From positions 62,001 through 126,000 of the forward strand of contig NZ_PVTS01000001.1 of assembly GCF_003003035.1 (NCBI RefSeq): a DNA stretch of 64,000 nt, read 5' to 3'. This DNA is from Marinilabilia salmonicolor. Lineage in GTDB: Bacteria > Bacteroidota > Bacteroidia > Bacteroidales > Marinilabiliaceae. Below the pieces are notes generated by a model. The model was not told where the DNA came from, searched no databases, and saw only the letters and a program-made list of their open reading frames with translations. The translations under genes and the position numbers were made by a program. Positions within the stretch are counted from its first letter, which is position 1; the number at the start of each line of letters is the position of its first letter. Of this stretch, positions 46,464-55,127 are shown piece by piece.

Positions 46464-47648
46464 ATGAAGAAATTATTATTTACGATTTTTGCCGTAGGAG
46501 GACTTCTAACCCATGGGGCGTTGCAAGCCCAGGAAGCTCAGGAAGATTATGTGAAGTTTGGAGGGGCAGTTCGTTACAATATTCATGATAAGAGTTGGAA
46601 TGACGATAAAACTGATCCCCAGTTCACCTGGGATACCTGGCGCTTGAATGTGGATGCCCGTACTGCCGGAGTTGATCTCAGTTTTGAGTATCGTTTTTAT
46701 CCAACTTCAGGGAATTCGCATTTCTTGCATCACGGATGGTTGGGGTATGGCTTCAACGAAGATCTTTACATGAAATTGGGGGTTACCCAGGTGCCTTTTG
46801 GAATCACTAAATTTGCTTCTCACTCATGGTGGTTCCAGATTCCTTATTATGTAGGTCTGGAAGACGATTATGATATGGGTATTAAGTTTGATTATACCGG
46901 TATTGAGAATCTTACGCTGAACTTTGCTTATTTTCATCAGCCGGAGCCAAACGGTGGTGTTAGTGCAGGTTTAGATCCTAATGCTTCTCGTTACTCATAT
47001 GATATTACATCTATTGCCCCCAGTGTAGATGATGAAGGGAAAGAGATTCCAGGAACAGGGGCTGCCATTAAGGAGACAAGGCAGTTTAACATTCGCGCTG
47101 CATACAATTTGTCAGATGATTGGGAGATTGGACTTTCAGGACAATTTGGAAGTAATTACAATAGTGTTCTTGATGAATCAGTGGCTTCAAATGCTTTTGC
47201 GGCTCACGTAGTGGGTAATTTTGGAAATGGCTTTAACTTTAAAGGAGAGTACATTTCTTATGATTATGGAGCAAAGGATAATGCCGGAAATGATTTGGCT
47301 GCTGTTCAAATGGGAGCTTATGGTTCTAACTATAACGTTGCTGCAAAAGCCGATATCTGGGTAGCAGGTCTGGCTTATTCTATTCCTGTAGAGTGGGGCC
47401 CGATCTCAAATATTCAACCGTATATTGATTATTCTGTAATCACAAAAGCTGAAGAGGGTTTTCATAACAGTGAGCATTTTGTACCCGGATTTTTGGTTAC
47501 TGCCGGAAGCATTTATACCTATGTTGACTGGGCCTTTGGTAAAAACAATGCCTGGGTAGGAGACCAGTGGACGAATGGTTTAGCTAAAGGAAAAGATCAA
47601 AGTGGCTGGGATCGTCGCTTCAACATCAACATTGGTTACTATTTCTAA
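46464..47648 (+). CDS. Outer-membrane porin of a glycine-betaine uptake operon
   Basis: A 394-residue beta-barrel protein with a signal peptide (1 to about 22, LQAQ). Alternating aromatic strands, short turns rich in Asp/Gly/Asn and the C-terminal RRFNINIGYYF (terminal Phe) mark a porin, with resemblance to the OprO/OprP-like group. It begins the operon, 18 bp before the ABC ATPase gene. This position suggests that it lets quaternary amines across the outer membrane, but the sequence alone does not show substrate specificity. ATG 46464 is preferred over TTG 46455. Confidence 0.75.
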   Translation: MKKLLFTIFAVGGLLTHGALQAQEAQEDYVKFGGAVRYNIHDKSWNDDKTDPQFTWDTWRLNVDARTAGVDLSFEYRFYPTSGNSHFLHHGWLGYGFNEDLYMKLGVTQVPFGITKFASHSWWFQIPYYVGLEDDYDMGIKFDYTGIENLTLNFAYFHQPEPNGGVSAGLDPNASRYSYDITSIAPSVDDEGKEIPGTGAAIKETRQFNIRAAYNLSDDWEIGLSGQFGSNYNSVLDESVASNAFAAHVVGNFGNGFNFKGEYISYDYGAKDNAGNDLAAVQMGAYGSNYNVAAKADIWVAGLAYSIPVEWGPISNIQPYIDYSVITKAEEGFHNSEHFVPGFLVTAGSIYTYVDWAFGKNNAWVGDQWTNGLAKGKDQSGWDRRFNINIGYYF

Positions 47649-47666
47649 AAATATAATCCTAAGCGA

Positions 47667-48893
47667 ATGAGCAAAATTGAAGTTAAAGACCTGTACCTTA
47701 TATTTGGTTCCAAGCATAAGCAGGCGCTCGAACTGGTAAAAAAGGGGGTAAGCAAAGACAAAGTGCTTGAGAAAACCAAATGTACAGTGGCGGTTAAAAA
47801 TGCCAATTTTTCAATTGAGCAAGGTGAGATATTCGTAGTGATGGGACTTTCCGGTAGCGGAAAGTCCTCACTTATCCGCTGTTTTAACCGCTTGAACGAA
47901 CCAACTTCCGGCTCTATTCTGGTGAATGGGGAGGATGTTCTGAAAATGAACGATGAGCAACTTCGCAGGTTGCGACGTACCGAATTGTCAATGGTTTTCC
48001 AGCATTTCGGACTTCTGCCCCACCGTACCGTATTGGCCAATACAGCTTTTGGCCTTGAGATTCAGGGGATTTCTGAAGCTGAAAGTTATGAGAAAGCCCG
48101 CGAAATGATAAAAACCGTGGGGCTGGATGGCTATGAGGACATGATGACCGGTGAGCTGAGTGGAGGTATGCAGCAGCGTGTCGGCCTGGCTCGTGCCCTT
48201 ACAACCAATCCCGAAGTTTTGCTGATGGACGAGGCTTTTAGTGCACTCGATCCGCTGATTCGCACCAATATGCAGGATGAGCTGATTGAGCTTCAGCGAA
48301 AACTCAAAAAGACCATCGTGTTTATTACGCACGACCTGGATGAGGCGCTTAAACTGGGTGACCGTATTGCCATTCTTAAAGATGGCGAGATTGTTCAGAT
48401 TGGTACTCCGGAAGAAATTTTGGTGAATCCGGCAGACGATTATGTTCGGGCATTTGTTGAGAATGTTGACCGAAGCATGATTGTTACCGCATCAAGCCTG
48501 ATGTTTAAAAACACCGGAAAACTCATCTTGGAAAAAGATGGGCCGTCACTGGCACTTCGTCGTATGCGCGAAATGGGTGTGAACCGCCTTCCGGTTGTTG
48601 ACCGTGAGAATGTTTTTCTGGGCTTTGTACGTGACAATGATGTGGTGGAACTGAAGAAAAAGGACGACCGGGATTTGAACAAAATCCTGATTAAGGATGT
48701 CATGCCTAAGGTTGCACCAGATACACCTGCGGCCGATTTGTTGCCGCTGTTTATTGATAAGCAATTACCACTTCCGGTGGTGGACGACGATGGTAAATTG
48801 CTGGGAGTGGCAGTTCATTCCTCAGTGATTGCCGAAGTTACCGGACGTGATCGTGAAGAGATTATTGAAATTAAAAACAGCGGAGGCCTATAG
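47667..48893 (+). CDS. proV: Glycine betaine/proline-type ABC transporter ATPase
   Basis: A 408-residue ATPase of the ProV/OpuAA type. Walker A is GLSGSGKSS near 60, the signature is LSGGMQQRVGLARAL near 165, and Walker B is VLLMDEAFSALDP. Two C-terminal CBS domains (about 285-400; ALRRMREMGVNRLPVVD and ADLLPLFIDKQLPLPVV) follow, as in OpuA, where they sense ionic strength. The gene overlaps nothing and precedes proW by 2 bp. The system imports compatible solutes during osmotic stress, fitting a saline habitat. Confidence 0.93.
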   Translation: MSKIEVKDLYLIFGSKHKQALELVKKGVSKDKVLEKTKCTVAVKNANFSIEQGEIFVVMGLSGSGKSSLIRCFNRLNEPTSGSILVNGEDVLKMNDEQLRRLRRTELSMVFQHFGLLPHRTVLANTAFGLEIQGISEAESYEKAREMIKTVGLDGYEDMMTGELSGGMQQRVGLARALTTNPEVLLMDEAFSALDPLIRTNMQDELIELQRKLKKTIVFITHDLDEALKLGDRIAILKDGEIVQIGTPEEILVNPADDYVRAFVENVDRSMIVTASSLMFKNTGKLILEKDGPSLALRRMREMGVNRLPVVDRENVFLGFVRDNDVVELKKKDDRDLNKILIKDVMPKVAPDTPAADLLPLFIDKQLPLPVVDDDGKLLGVAVHSSVIAEVTGRDREEIIEIKNSGGL

Positions 48894-48895
48894 TT

Positions 48896-49768
48896 ATGGA
48901 AAAATTAGATATTGGAAAATACATCGAGAGTGCCATTGATTCCATTACTCAGCATGCCGGACCTGTTTTGGATGGTATTGCGCTGGTGATTGAAGGAATT
49001 GTGGATGGATTGCAGAATGCTTTGCTCTCTGCTCCCTCCTGGCTGATTATGATATTGATGGCCCTGATCGCTTATTATGTTCAGGCGGGCGGTGTAAAAC
49101 CTGCCCTGACCAAAAAAGGCTTTAAAAAAGCTTTTGGACTGGCCATTTTTACAGTTATCGGTCTGTTTCTGTTGCTATGGATGGATTATTGGGAAGAGAC
49201 CATGCAAACGTTGGCATTGGTGCTTGCTTCCGCCTTTCTGGCGTTGTTGACCGGTATTCCATTGGGAATATGGGCTGCCAGAAATTCAAAAGCAGATCAG
49301 GTGATTCGTCCCGTGTTGGACTTTATGCAGACCATGCCGGCCTTTGTTTACCTGATTCCGGCTATTCTGTTTTTCTCGGTTGGTAATGTTCCTGGTGTTG
49401 TGGCCACTGTAGTGTTTTCACTGCCTCCGGCGGTACGTCTTACCAGTCTTGGAATCCGCGGGGTGCCTGAGGAGGTTGTTGAAGCAGCGCAATCATTTGG
49501 AAGTACCAAAAGACAGTTGCTTTTCAAAGTGCAGATTCCTCTGGCTATGCCAACCATTCTCGCCGGTGTCAACCAGGTAATTATGCTTGCATTGTCCATG
49601 GTGGTAATTGCATCAATGGTAGGAGCTGCAGGCCTTGGAGAGCGGGTTTACTCCGGAATCCTTCAGGCAAAAGTAGGTCTTGGTTTTGAAGCCGGTCTCG
49701 GAATTGTTATCCTGGCCATTATTCTTGACCGTGTGACACAGGCCCTTGGAGGTCTTGGTAAAAAATAA
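48896..49768 (+). CDS. proW: Glycine betaine/proline-type ABC transporter permease
   Basis: A 290-residue inner-membrane permease with about six transmembrane segments. The ABC permease EAA loop is visible: PEEVVEAAQSFGSTKRQLLFKV, followed by QIPLAMPTILAGVNQ. The N-terminal about 50 residues are an amphipathic extension as in ProW/OpuAB. The gene is tightly packed between proV and the binding-protein gene (gap about 90 bp). Confidence 0.93.
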   Translation: MEKLDIGKYIESAIDSITQHAGPVLDGIALVIEGIVDGLQNALLSAPSWLIMILMALIAYYVQAGGVKPALTKKGFKKAFGLAIFTVIGLFLLLWMDYWEETMQTLALVLASAFLALLTGIPLGIWAARNSKADQVIRPVLDFMQTMPAFVYLIPAILFFSVGNVPGVVATVVFSLPPAVRLTSLGIRGVPEEVVEAAQSFGSTKRQLLFKVQIPLAMPTILAGVNQVIMLALSMVVIASMVGAAGLGERVYSGILQAKVGLGFEAGLGIVILAIILDRVTQALGGLGKK

Positions 49769-49857
49769 AATATGTAATATATTCTGTGCATTACATTGCG
49801 CAGTCTATAGGATTGTTGATAATTTTCGACATTCGAACCTTAAAATCGATTATGATT

Positions 49858-50721
49858 ATGAAAAACAAAATTGCAAAAATTCTAAATCTGACAGTTGTTG
49901 CAGCCATTCTTTTAGCTGTAGCTTCCTGTGCAGGAAAAAAAGATCAGAAGAAAGAAGTTTTTATTCCATATCCAAACTGGTCTGAGGGAATTGCTATGAC
50001 CCATCTGGCAAAAGCATTTCTGGATCAAAACGGATATGATGTAGAGATTAAGCCCATTGAACCGGGTCCTATTTATGCTTCTTTGTCAAAAGGTGATGCT
50101 GATGTGTTTCTGGATGCATGGTTGCCATACACACATGCCGAATATTGGGAGCGTTTTGGCGATCAGATAGATCACATCGGAACTGCTTTTGGTAATGGTA
50201 CCACCGGATTGGTTGTTCCTTCTTATGTTACCATCAACTCTATTGAGGAGATGAATGACAATGTGGACAAGTTCGATGGTGAGATTATTGGCATTGGTAG
50301 TGGAGCAGGTGTTCACAAGAATACCCTTAAAGCTATTGATGAGTACGGACTGAATTTCAAGCAGGTAACTTCTTCAGGTACTGCAATGATTGCTGCTCTG
50401 GAAGGTGCTATCCAAAGCAAAGAGTGGATTGCAATTACCGGATGGAAACCTCACTTTAAGTGGGCTCGTTTCGATATTAAATACCTCGAGGATCCAAAAG
50501 GAGTTTATCCTACTGATGAGGTGCAGATTCTTGCACGTAAAGGTTTTACCACTGATTTCCCAAAGCTTGGGACTTTCTTTGGAAACTTTAAGCTGGAAGA
50601 AGCCAAGCTTTATGAACTGGTTGATGCTGTAGAGAACGCTACCGATCCGCTGGAAGGGGCTAAGCAGTTTTACCAAAACAACAAGGAGATGGTTGACGGC
50701 TGGTTTCCTGCCGCTGAATAA
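49858..50721 (+). CDS. proX: Glycine betaine-type ABC transporter substrate-binding lipoprotein
   Basis: A 287-residue binding protein of the OpuAC/ProX type. The start MKNKIAKILNLT gives a lipoprotein signal with lipobox VASC (Cys24). The mature part begins with VFIPYPNWSEGIAMTH, where the tryptophan may contribute to the aromatic box that binds quaternary amines; further aromatics occur in DAWLPYTHAEYWERFG and EWIAITGWKPHFKWA. It is probably anchored in the inner membrane facing the periplasm. ATG 49852 is an equally possible start (two residues longer). A strong terminator follows. Confidence 0.92.
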   Translation: MKNKIAKILNLTVVAAILLAVASCAGKKDQKKEVFIPYPNWSEGIAMTHLAKAFLDQNGYDVEIKPIEPGPIYASLSKGDADVFLDAWLPYTHAEYWERFGDQIDHIGTAFGNGTTGLVVPSYVTINSIEEMNDNVDKFDGEIIGIGSGAGVHKNTLKAIDEYGLNFKQVTSSGTAMIAALEGAIQSKEWIAITGWKPHFKWARFDIKYLEDPKGVYPTDEVQILARKGFTTDFPKLGTFFGNFKLEEAKLYELVDAVENATDPLEGAKQFYQNNKEMVDGWFPAAE

Positions 50722-50736
50722 TCAGAACCTATCAAA

Positions 50737-50778
50737 CAAAAAAACGGGATTCGAAAAATTCGAATCCCGTTTTTTTTT
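50737..50778. terminator. Strong bidirectional terminator after proX
   Basis: AAAACGGGATTCGAA (50741-50755) pairs with TTCGAATCCCGTTTT (50759-50773), with a T-run after it on the plus strand and an A-run before it that becomes a T-run on the minus strand. It can also end carB transcription after read-through of repeat copies E and F. Confidence 0.9.
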
Positions 50779-50791
50779 GTATGATATCTTG

Positions 50792-50879
50792 ATTAGTGTT
50801 CGTTTATAAACAGAGCAAAGTTAATTATTAGCCAAATGTCTGGTCAGAAAGTGGTACTTTATGGACAGAGACTAATTAG
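50792..50879. repeat. MITE-like intergenic element, copy E (88 bp)
   Basis: Left end ATTAGTGTTCGTTTATAAAC, right end TTTATGGACAGAGACTAATT (AG). It has the TGGTCAGAAAGTGGTACTTT module but lacks the central hairpin. Its last 8 bp (CTAATTAG) are shared with the left end of copy F, so the two are head-to-tail neighbours. Confidence 0.75.
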
Positions 50880-51048
50880 TGACTGTCTATAAGCTAAGTA
50901 AAGTTTCTCAAGTTCGCTGTTTCTGTTCAGAAGGTTCCGTTTACAAGGCTTGCCATTAGCGGAAATGCGGAGTTTACTTGAGTAAATGAGCAATTTCCGC
51001 TAATGGCGTAACGCAGTAAACGGGACTTTATGGACAGAAATTAATTAA
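50872..51048. repeat. MITE-like intergenic element, copy F (177 bp)
   Basis: Left end CTAATTAGTGACTGTCTATA, right end TTTATGGACAGAAATTAATT (AA). The centre is a perfect 15-bp inverted repeat, GCCATTAGCGGAAAT (50952-50966) and ATTTCCGCTAATGGC (50993-51007), enclosing a TTTACT/AGTAAA hairpin. The 45-bp block 50992-51036 is identical to part of copy D. The right terminus contains the carB stop codon. Confidence 0.85.
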
Positions 51049-54000
51049 CGATATTCATTCCAGCTCTTTATAGAAATATCACTGATATCCATCTTGCAAA
51101 AGGCATAGATAAATGCGCTTGCCAGGCGGGCATTTGTAATGAGAGGAATGTTAAAGTCTATCGCATTCCGACGAATTTTATATCCGTTGCGCAACTCTCC
51201 CTTACTTAGGTTTTTGGGGATGTTCACTACCAGGTCAATCTTTTTCTCCCTGATGTAATCCAGGGTGTTGGGTTGCTTGTCAGGTTCGTCGGGCCAGTGC
51301 AGCATAGTGCTTTTGATGCCGTTCTCTTCAAAGAACTTGTGCGTTCCGGCTGTTGCATAAATATTGTACCCTTTTTCCACGAGCATCTTGGCACTCTGCA
51401 GCATCTCAACTTTACTTCTAAGCGGACCGGAGGAGATCAGAATGTTCTTTTCCGGAAGTGTGTATCCAACGGCCAGCATTGATTGTAATACGGCATCGTA
51501 ATAGTTGTCACCAATGCACCCAACCTCGCCGGTTGAGGCCATGTCCACACCCAGTACCGGGTCGGCATTGAGCAATCTTGAGAATGAGAATTGCGGGGCT
51601 TTAATTCCCACATAATCCAGCTCAAAAATGCTCTTGCTTGGTCTTTCCACCGGCAGGTCAAGCATTACACGGGTGGCAATGTCGATGAGGTTTACCTTCA
51701 GCACTTTTGAAACAAACGGGAAACTCCGTGAAGCCCGCAGGTTACACTCAATTACTTTGATGTCGTTGTCTTTGGCCAGCAACTGCATGTTAAACGGGCC
51801 TGAGATATTCAGTGCTTTGGCAATTTGTCGTGCTATTCGTTTTACCCGTCTGATGGTCTCGATATAGAGTTTTTGGGGCGGAAACACAATGGTAGCATCT
51901 CCTGAGTGGACTCCCGCAAATTCAATGTGCTCAGAAATGGCATAGGCAATCATTTCACCATTCTTAGCCACTGCATCAATTTCAATTTCTTTGGCTTGTT
52001 CGATGAATTCGGAAACCACTACCGGGTATTGTTTTGATACATTTACGGCCAGTTCCAGAAAGTGGTCCAGTTCTTCCTCGTTTGATACTACATTCATTGC
52101 GGCACCGGACAGAACATAGGACGGGCGTACCAAAACCGGGTAACCCACCTCTTCAATAAACTTGTAAATATCCTCAGTAGAGGTCAGCTCACTCCAGCGG
52201 GGCTGATCAATCTTCAGGGTATCCAAAAGGGACGAAAACTTCTGGCGGTTCTCCGCTCTGTCGATATCTTCCGGAGAGGTTCCCAGTATAGGAACTTTGT
52301 TTTCATGCAAACGCATGGCCAGGTTGTTGGGAATCTGGCCCCCAACCGAAACAATGACTCCTTTGGGAGACTCAAGATCAGTGATGTCGAGCACTCTCTC
52401 CAGTGTGAGCTCATCAAAGAACAGGCGGTCGCAAACGTCGTAATCTGTGCTTACCGTTTCGGGGTTGTAGTTGATCATCACCGACCGATACTTCTGTTTG
52501 TTGATGGTATCGATGGCATTGACACTGCACCAGTCGAATTCTACACTTGAGCCAATTCTGTAAGCTCCGGAGCCCAGTACAACAACAGATCTTCCGTCTT
52601 TCTCAAATTCTATGTCGTTGTATTCTCCGTTGTAGGTTAGGTACAGATAGTTGATTTGAGCGGGAAATTCTCCTGCCATGGTATCTATCTGTTTTACTAC
52701 CGGTAATATGTTTCGCTCTTTTCGGTATGCTCTCACCTTTAACAGGCTCTCTTCCATTGCAATATCGTCAGGATTGATGACGATTCGGGCAATCTGGAAA
52801 TCCGAATAACCCATTTGTTTGGCTTTCAACAGTAATTCATCCGGAAGAGACTCCAACGAATTGTATTTGGCCAGCTGAATTTTCAGGTCACTGATGTTTT
52901 TCAGTTTCTCCAGAAACCATTTGTCAATCTTGGTGAGGTTATGAATTTCTTCCACGGTGGATCCGTTTTGCAGCGATTCCGAAATGGCAAAGATCCGTTG
53001 ATCTGTTGGTTCGGCAAGTTCTGTCTCCAGCACAATGTCCTTCAGAAGCTGGTTGGCTACAAATCCGTGCATGCCCTGGCCAACCATCCGAAGCCCTTTT
53101 TGAATGGCTTCCTCGAATGTACGTCCGATGGCCATGATTTCTCCCACACTTTTCATGCTGGAGCCAATTTGTTTGGAGACCCCGGAGAACTTGTTGAGGT
53201 CCCATCTGGGGATTTTACAGACGATATAGTCCAATGCCGGCTCAAAAAAGGCAGGAGAAGTCTTGGTTACCGAGTTTTTAAGTTCAAAAAGGCCGTATCC
53301 AAGTCCCAGTTTGGCCGCAACAAAGGCCAGCGGATAACCGGTTGCTTTGGAGGCCAGGGCGCTGGATCTGGATAAACGGGCATTTACTTCAATTACTCTG
53401 TAATCTTCGGAGTAGGGATCCAATGCATATTGAACATTACATTCACCTACAACTCCGATATGGCGTATTATTTTTATGGCAAGTTCGCGTAACTTGTGAT
53501 ATTCCGAATTGCTGAGAGTCTGAGAGGGAGCTACTACAATACTTTCACCGGTGTGAATTCCAAGGGGGTCGAAATTCTCCATGTTACAGACAGTGATACA
53601 GTTGTCGTAACTGTCGCGCACCACCTCGTATTCCACCTCTTTCCAGCCTTTTAGAGATTCTTCCACCAATATTTGCTTGGAGTAGGAGAAGGCATTGTCA
53701 GCACGCTGAATGAGCTCTTTTTCGTTGGAGCAGAAACCGCTTCCCATACCTCCCAGCGTATAAGCAGCCCTTATGATAATGGGGTATCCCATTTTATCCG
53801 CCGCTTTTACTGCATCCTGTACCGATGTTACTGCGACGCTTTTGGGGGTTTTGACATCAATTTCACCCAGTTTGCCGGCAAAAATCTCCCGGTCTTCTGT
53901 GTTGATGATGGATTGAATGGGGGTTCCGAGAACTTCCAGATTGTATTTCTCCAAAATGCCCTGTTCGAAAAGCTGAATTCCACAGTTCAGGGCTGTCTGT

Positions 54001-54269
54001 CCTCCAAAAGCCAGTAGAATGCCTTCGGGTTGCTCTTTTTTTATTACCTGTTCCACAAAATAAGAAGTCACCGGCAGAAAATAGATCTTGTCGGCAACTT
54101 TCTCTGATGTCTGAACCGTGGCAATATTGGGATTGATGAGGATTGTCTCGATCCCCTCTTCCTGAAGAGCTTTCAGTGCTTGTGAGCCGGAGTAGTCAAA
54201 TTCTCCTGCTTCGCCTATCTTCAGGGCTCCCGAACCCAGGATGAGTGCTTTTTTGATGTCCTTCTTCAT
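51045..54269 (-). CDS. carB: Carbamoyl phosphate synthase large subunit
   Basis: CarB (1074 aa) makes carbamoyl phosphate for arginine and pyrimidine synthesis. It has the expected duplicated carboxy-phosphate and carbamoyl-phosphate halves, each with ATP-grasp motifs (LVEESLKGWKEVEYEVVRD near 205; VVSEFIEQAKEIEIDAVA near 750). The C-terminal MGS-like allosteric domain contains YNIYATAGTHKFFEENG. The start MKKDIKKALILGSG (54269) is preferred because the longer frame overlaps the promoter. carA is not in the window. carB is divergent from the arginine operon, whose transcarbamylase uses its product. The stop codon lies in repeat copy F. Confidence 0.95.
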   Translation of the reverse strand: MKKDIKKALILGSGALKIGEAGEFDYSGSQALKALQEEGIETILINPNIATVQTSEKVADKIYFLPVTSYFVEQVIKKEQPEGILLAFGGQTALNCGIQLFEQGILEKYNLEVLGTPIQSIINTEDREIFAGKLGEIDVKTPKSVAVTSVQDAVKAADKMGYPIIIRAAYTLGGMGSGFCSNEKELIQRADNAFSYSKQILVEESLKGWKEVEYEVVRDSYDNCITVCNMENFDPLGIHTGESIVVAPSQTLSNSEYHKLRELAIKIIRHIGVVGECNVQYALDPYSEDYRVIEVNARLSRSSALASKATGYPLAFVAAKLGLGYGLFELKNSVTKTSPAFFEPALDYIVCKIPRWDLNKFSGVSKQIGSSMKSVGEIMAIGRTFEEAIQKGLRMVGQGMHGFVANQLLKDIVLETELAEPTDQRIFAISESLQNGSTVEEIHNLTKIDKWFLEKLKNISDLKIQLAKYNSLESLPDELLLKAKQMGYSDFQIARIVINPDDIAMEESLLKVRAYRKERNILPVVKQIDTMAGEFPAQINYLYLTYNGEYNDIEFEKDGRSVVVLGSGAYRIGSSVEFDWCSVNAIDTINKQKYRSVMINYNPETVSTDYDVCDRLFFDELTLERVLDITDLESPKGVIVSVGGQIPNNLAMRLHENKVPILGTSPEDIDRAENRQKFSSLLDTLKIDQPRWSELTSTEDIYKFIEEVGYPVLVRPSYVLSGAAMNVVSNEEELDHFLELAVNVSKQYPVVVSEFIEQAKEIEIDAVAKNGEMIAYAISEHIEFAGVHSGDATIVFPPQKLYIETIRRVKRIARQIAKALNISGPFNMQLLAKDNDIKVIECNLRASRSFPFVSKVLKVNLIDIATRVMLDLPVERPSKSIFELDYVGIKAPQFSFSRLLNADPVLGVDMASTGEVGCIGDNYYDAVLQSMLAVGYTLPEKNILISSGPLRSKVEMLQSAKMLVEKGYNIYATAGTHKFFEENGIKSTMLHWPDEPDKQPNTLDYIREKKIDLVVNIPKNLSKGELRNGYKIRRNAIDFNIPLITNARLASAFIYAFCKMDISDISIKSWNEYR

Positions 54270-54315
54270 TGGTTGATTGTTTTTGTGCTTGTAGGTAAAC
54301 CTGTTATCCGGGATG

Positions 54316-54345
54316 CAAAGGTACATTATTCTCTATTAACCTCAA
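54316..54345 (-). promoter_or_regulatory. carB: Bacteroidetes-type promoter of carB
   Basis: On the minus strand: TTG (54345-54343), 19-bp spacer, TACCTTTG (54323-54316). Full consensus; the 5' UTR would be about 40 nt. Confidence 0.7.
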
Positions 54346-54499
54346 TGCGTAGTGAGGTTAATTTTGTATATTTTATGAATATATGTAATGGATCTATTTT
54401 GTGGTAAATGGTTTGATATTGTCCTTTTCTTGCCGTTCTAATGGTTTTAGGAGTGTTTGGTTGTTTTTAATAAAAATGGAAAAAAATACGCATAAATTT

Positions 54500-54528
54500 T
54501 TGGTTTTTACTTAAAATGAATAAATTTG
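54500..54528 (+). promoter_or_regulatory. argR: Putative promoter of the argR operon
   Basis: TTG (54500-54502), 18-bp spacer, TAAATTTG (54521-54528). The -7 box lies inside the first of two ARG-box-like sites, so ArgR binding there would block RNA polymerase. Confidence 0.5.
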
Positions 54529-54554
54529 CATATTGATTTGAATAATTATTCTTG
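54515..54554 (+). promoter_or_regulatory. argR: Tandem ARG-box-like operators
   Basis: Site 2 (54537-54554), TTTGAATAATTATTCTTG, matches the ArgR consensus TNTGAATWWWWATTCANW at all but the last conserved A. Site 1 (54515-54532), AATGAATAAATTTGCATA, has a good left half and a weak right half. The 4-bp gap is close to the 3 bp between tandem ARG boxes in E. coli. This suggests autoregulation and arginine repression of the whole operon. Confidence 0.55.
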
Positions 54555-54627
54555 AAATTTTAAAACGGGCTGCTTGTTTCTTTTTGCCGCATTTTATAGC
54601 AAAAGGGGCAACTTTCTTTTTTCTGAT

Positions 54628-55107
54628 ATGAAAATAAAAACACAAAGACTAAATGTTATTCGACAATTGATTTCTGACAACAAAGTAGGGAGTCAGGAAG
54701 AGTTGCTGAATTTGCTTGAGCAGGAGGGATTCTCGACTACACAGGCAACGCTTTCACGTGATCTGAAAGCGTTGAAGGTAGCCAAGCGTCCCGATATTGA
54801 AGGTGGTTATGCCTACGTTTTGCCTGAGGATAATGATGATAAAGAGGATGGGGACGGAGCGGATGTGTTTCCCGTCAGTGGTCTGGAGTCCATTGAGTTT
54901 TCGGGGAATATGGCCGTTATCAAAACCCGGCCCGGATTTGCCAATAGCATCGCTTCTGTCATAGATAGTCACGGACCTTATGAGGTGCTGGGCACCATTG
55001 CCGGAGATGATACCATTTTGTTGATCAGTAAGGAAGGAGTTTCTCGTCCCGATGTAATCAACGCTTTGTCGTTGTTTATGCCCGGGTTGAAAAAGAAACT
55101 GGTGTAG
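54628..55107 (+). CDS. argR: Arginine repressor ArgR
   Basis: ArgR (159 aa): winged-helix DNA-binding N-terminus (TQRLNVIRQLISDNKVGSQE, then TTQATLSRDLKALKVAK with the conserved SRD) and a C-terminal domain for arginine binding and hexamer formation (IASVIDSHGPYEVLGTIAGD, GDDTILLI). An acidic linker of about 15 residues (EDNDDKEDGDGAD) joins them, longer than in E. coli. The start is ATG 54628; the longer frame upstream lacks conserved sequence. It is the first gene of the arginine/proline operon. Confidence 0.93.
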   Translation: MKIKTQRLNVIRQLISDNKVGSQEELLNLLEQEGFSTTQATLSRDLKALKVAKRPDIEGGYAYVLPEDNDDKEDGDGADVFPVSGLESIEFSGNMAVIKTRPGFANSIASVIDSHGPYEVLGTIAGDDTILLISKEGVSRPDVINALSLFMPGLKKKLV

Positions 55108-55127
55108 AACAGGTTGAAGTTATTTTG

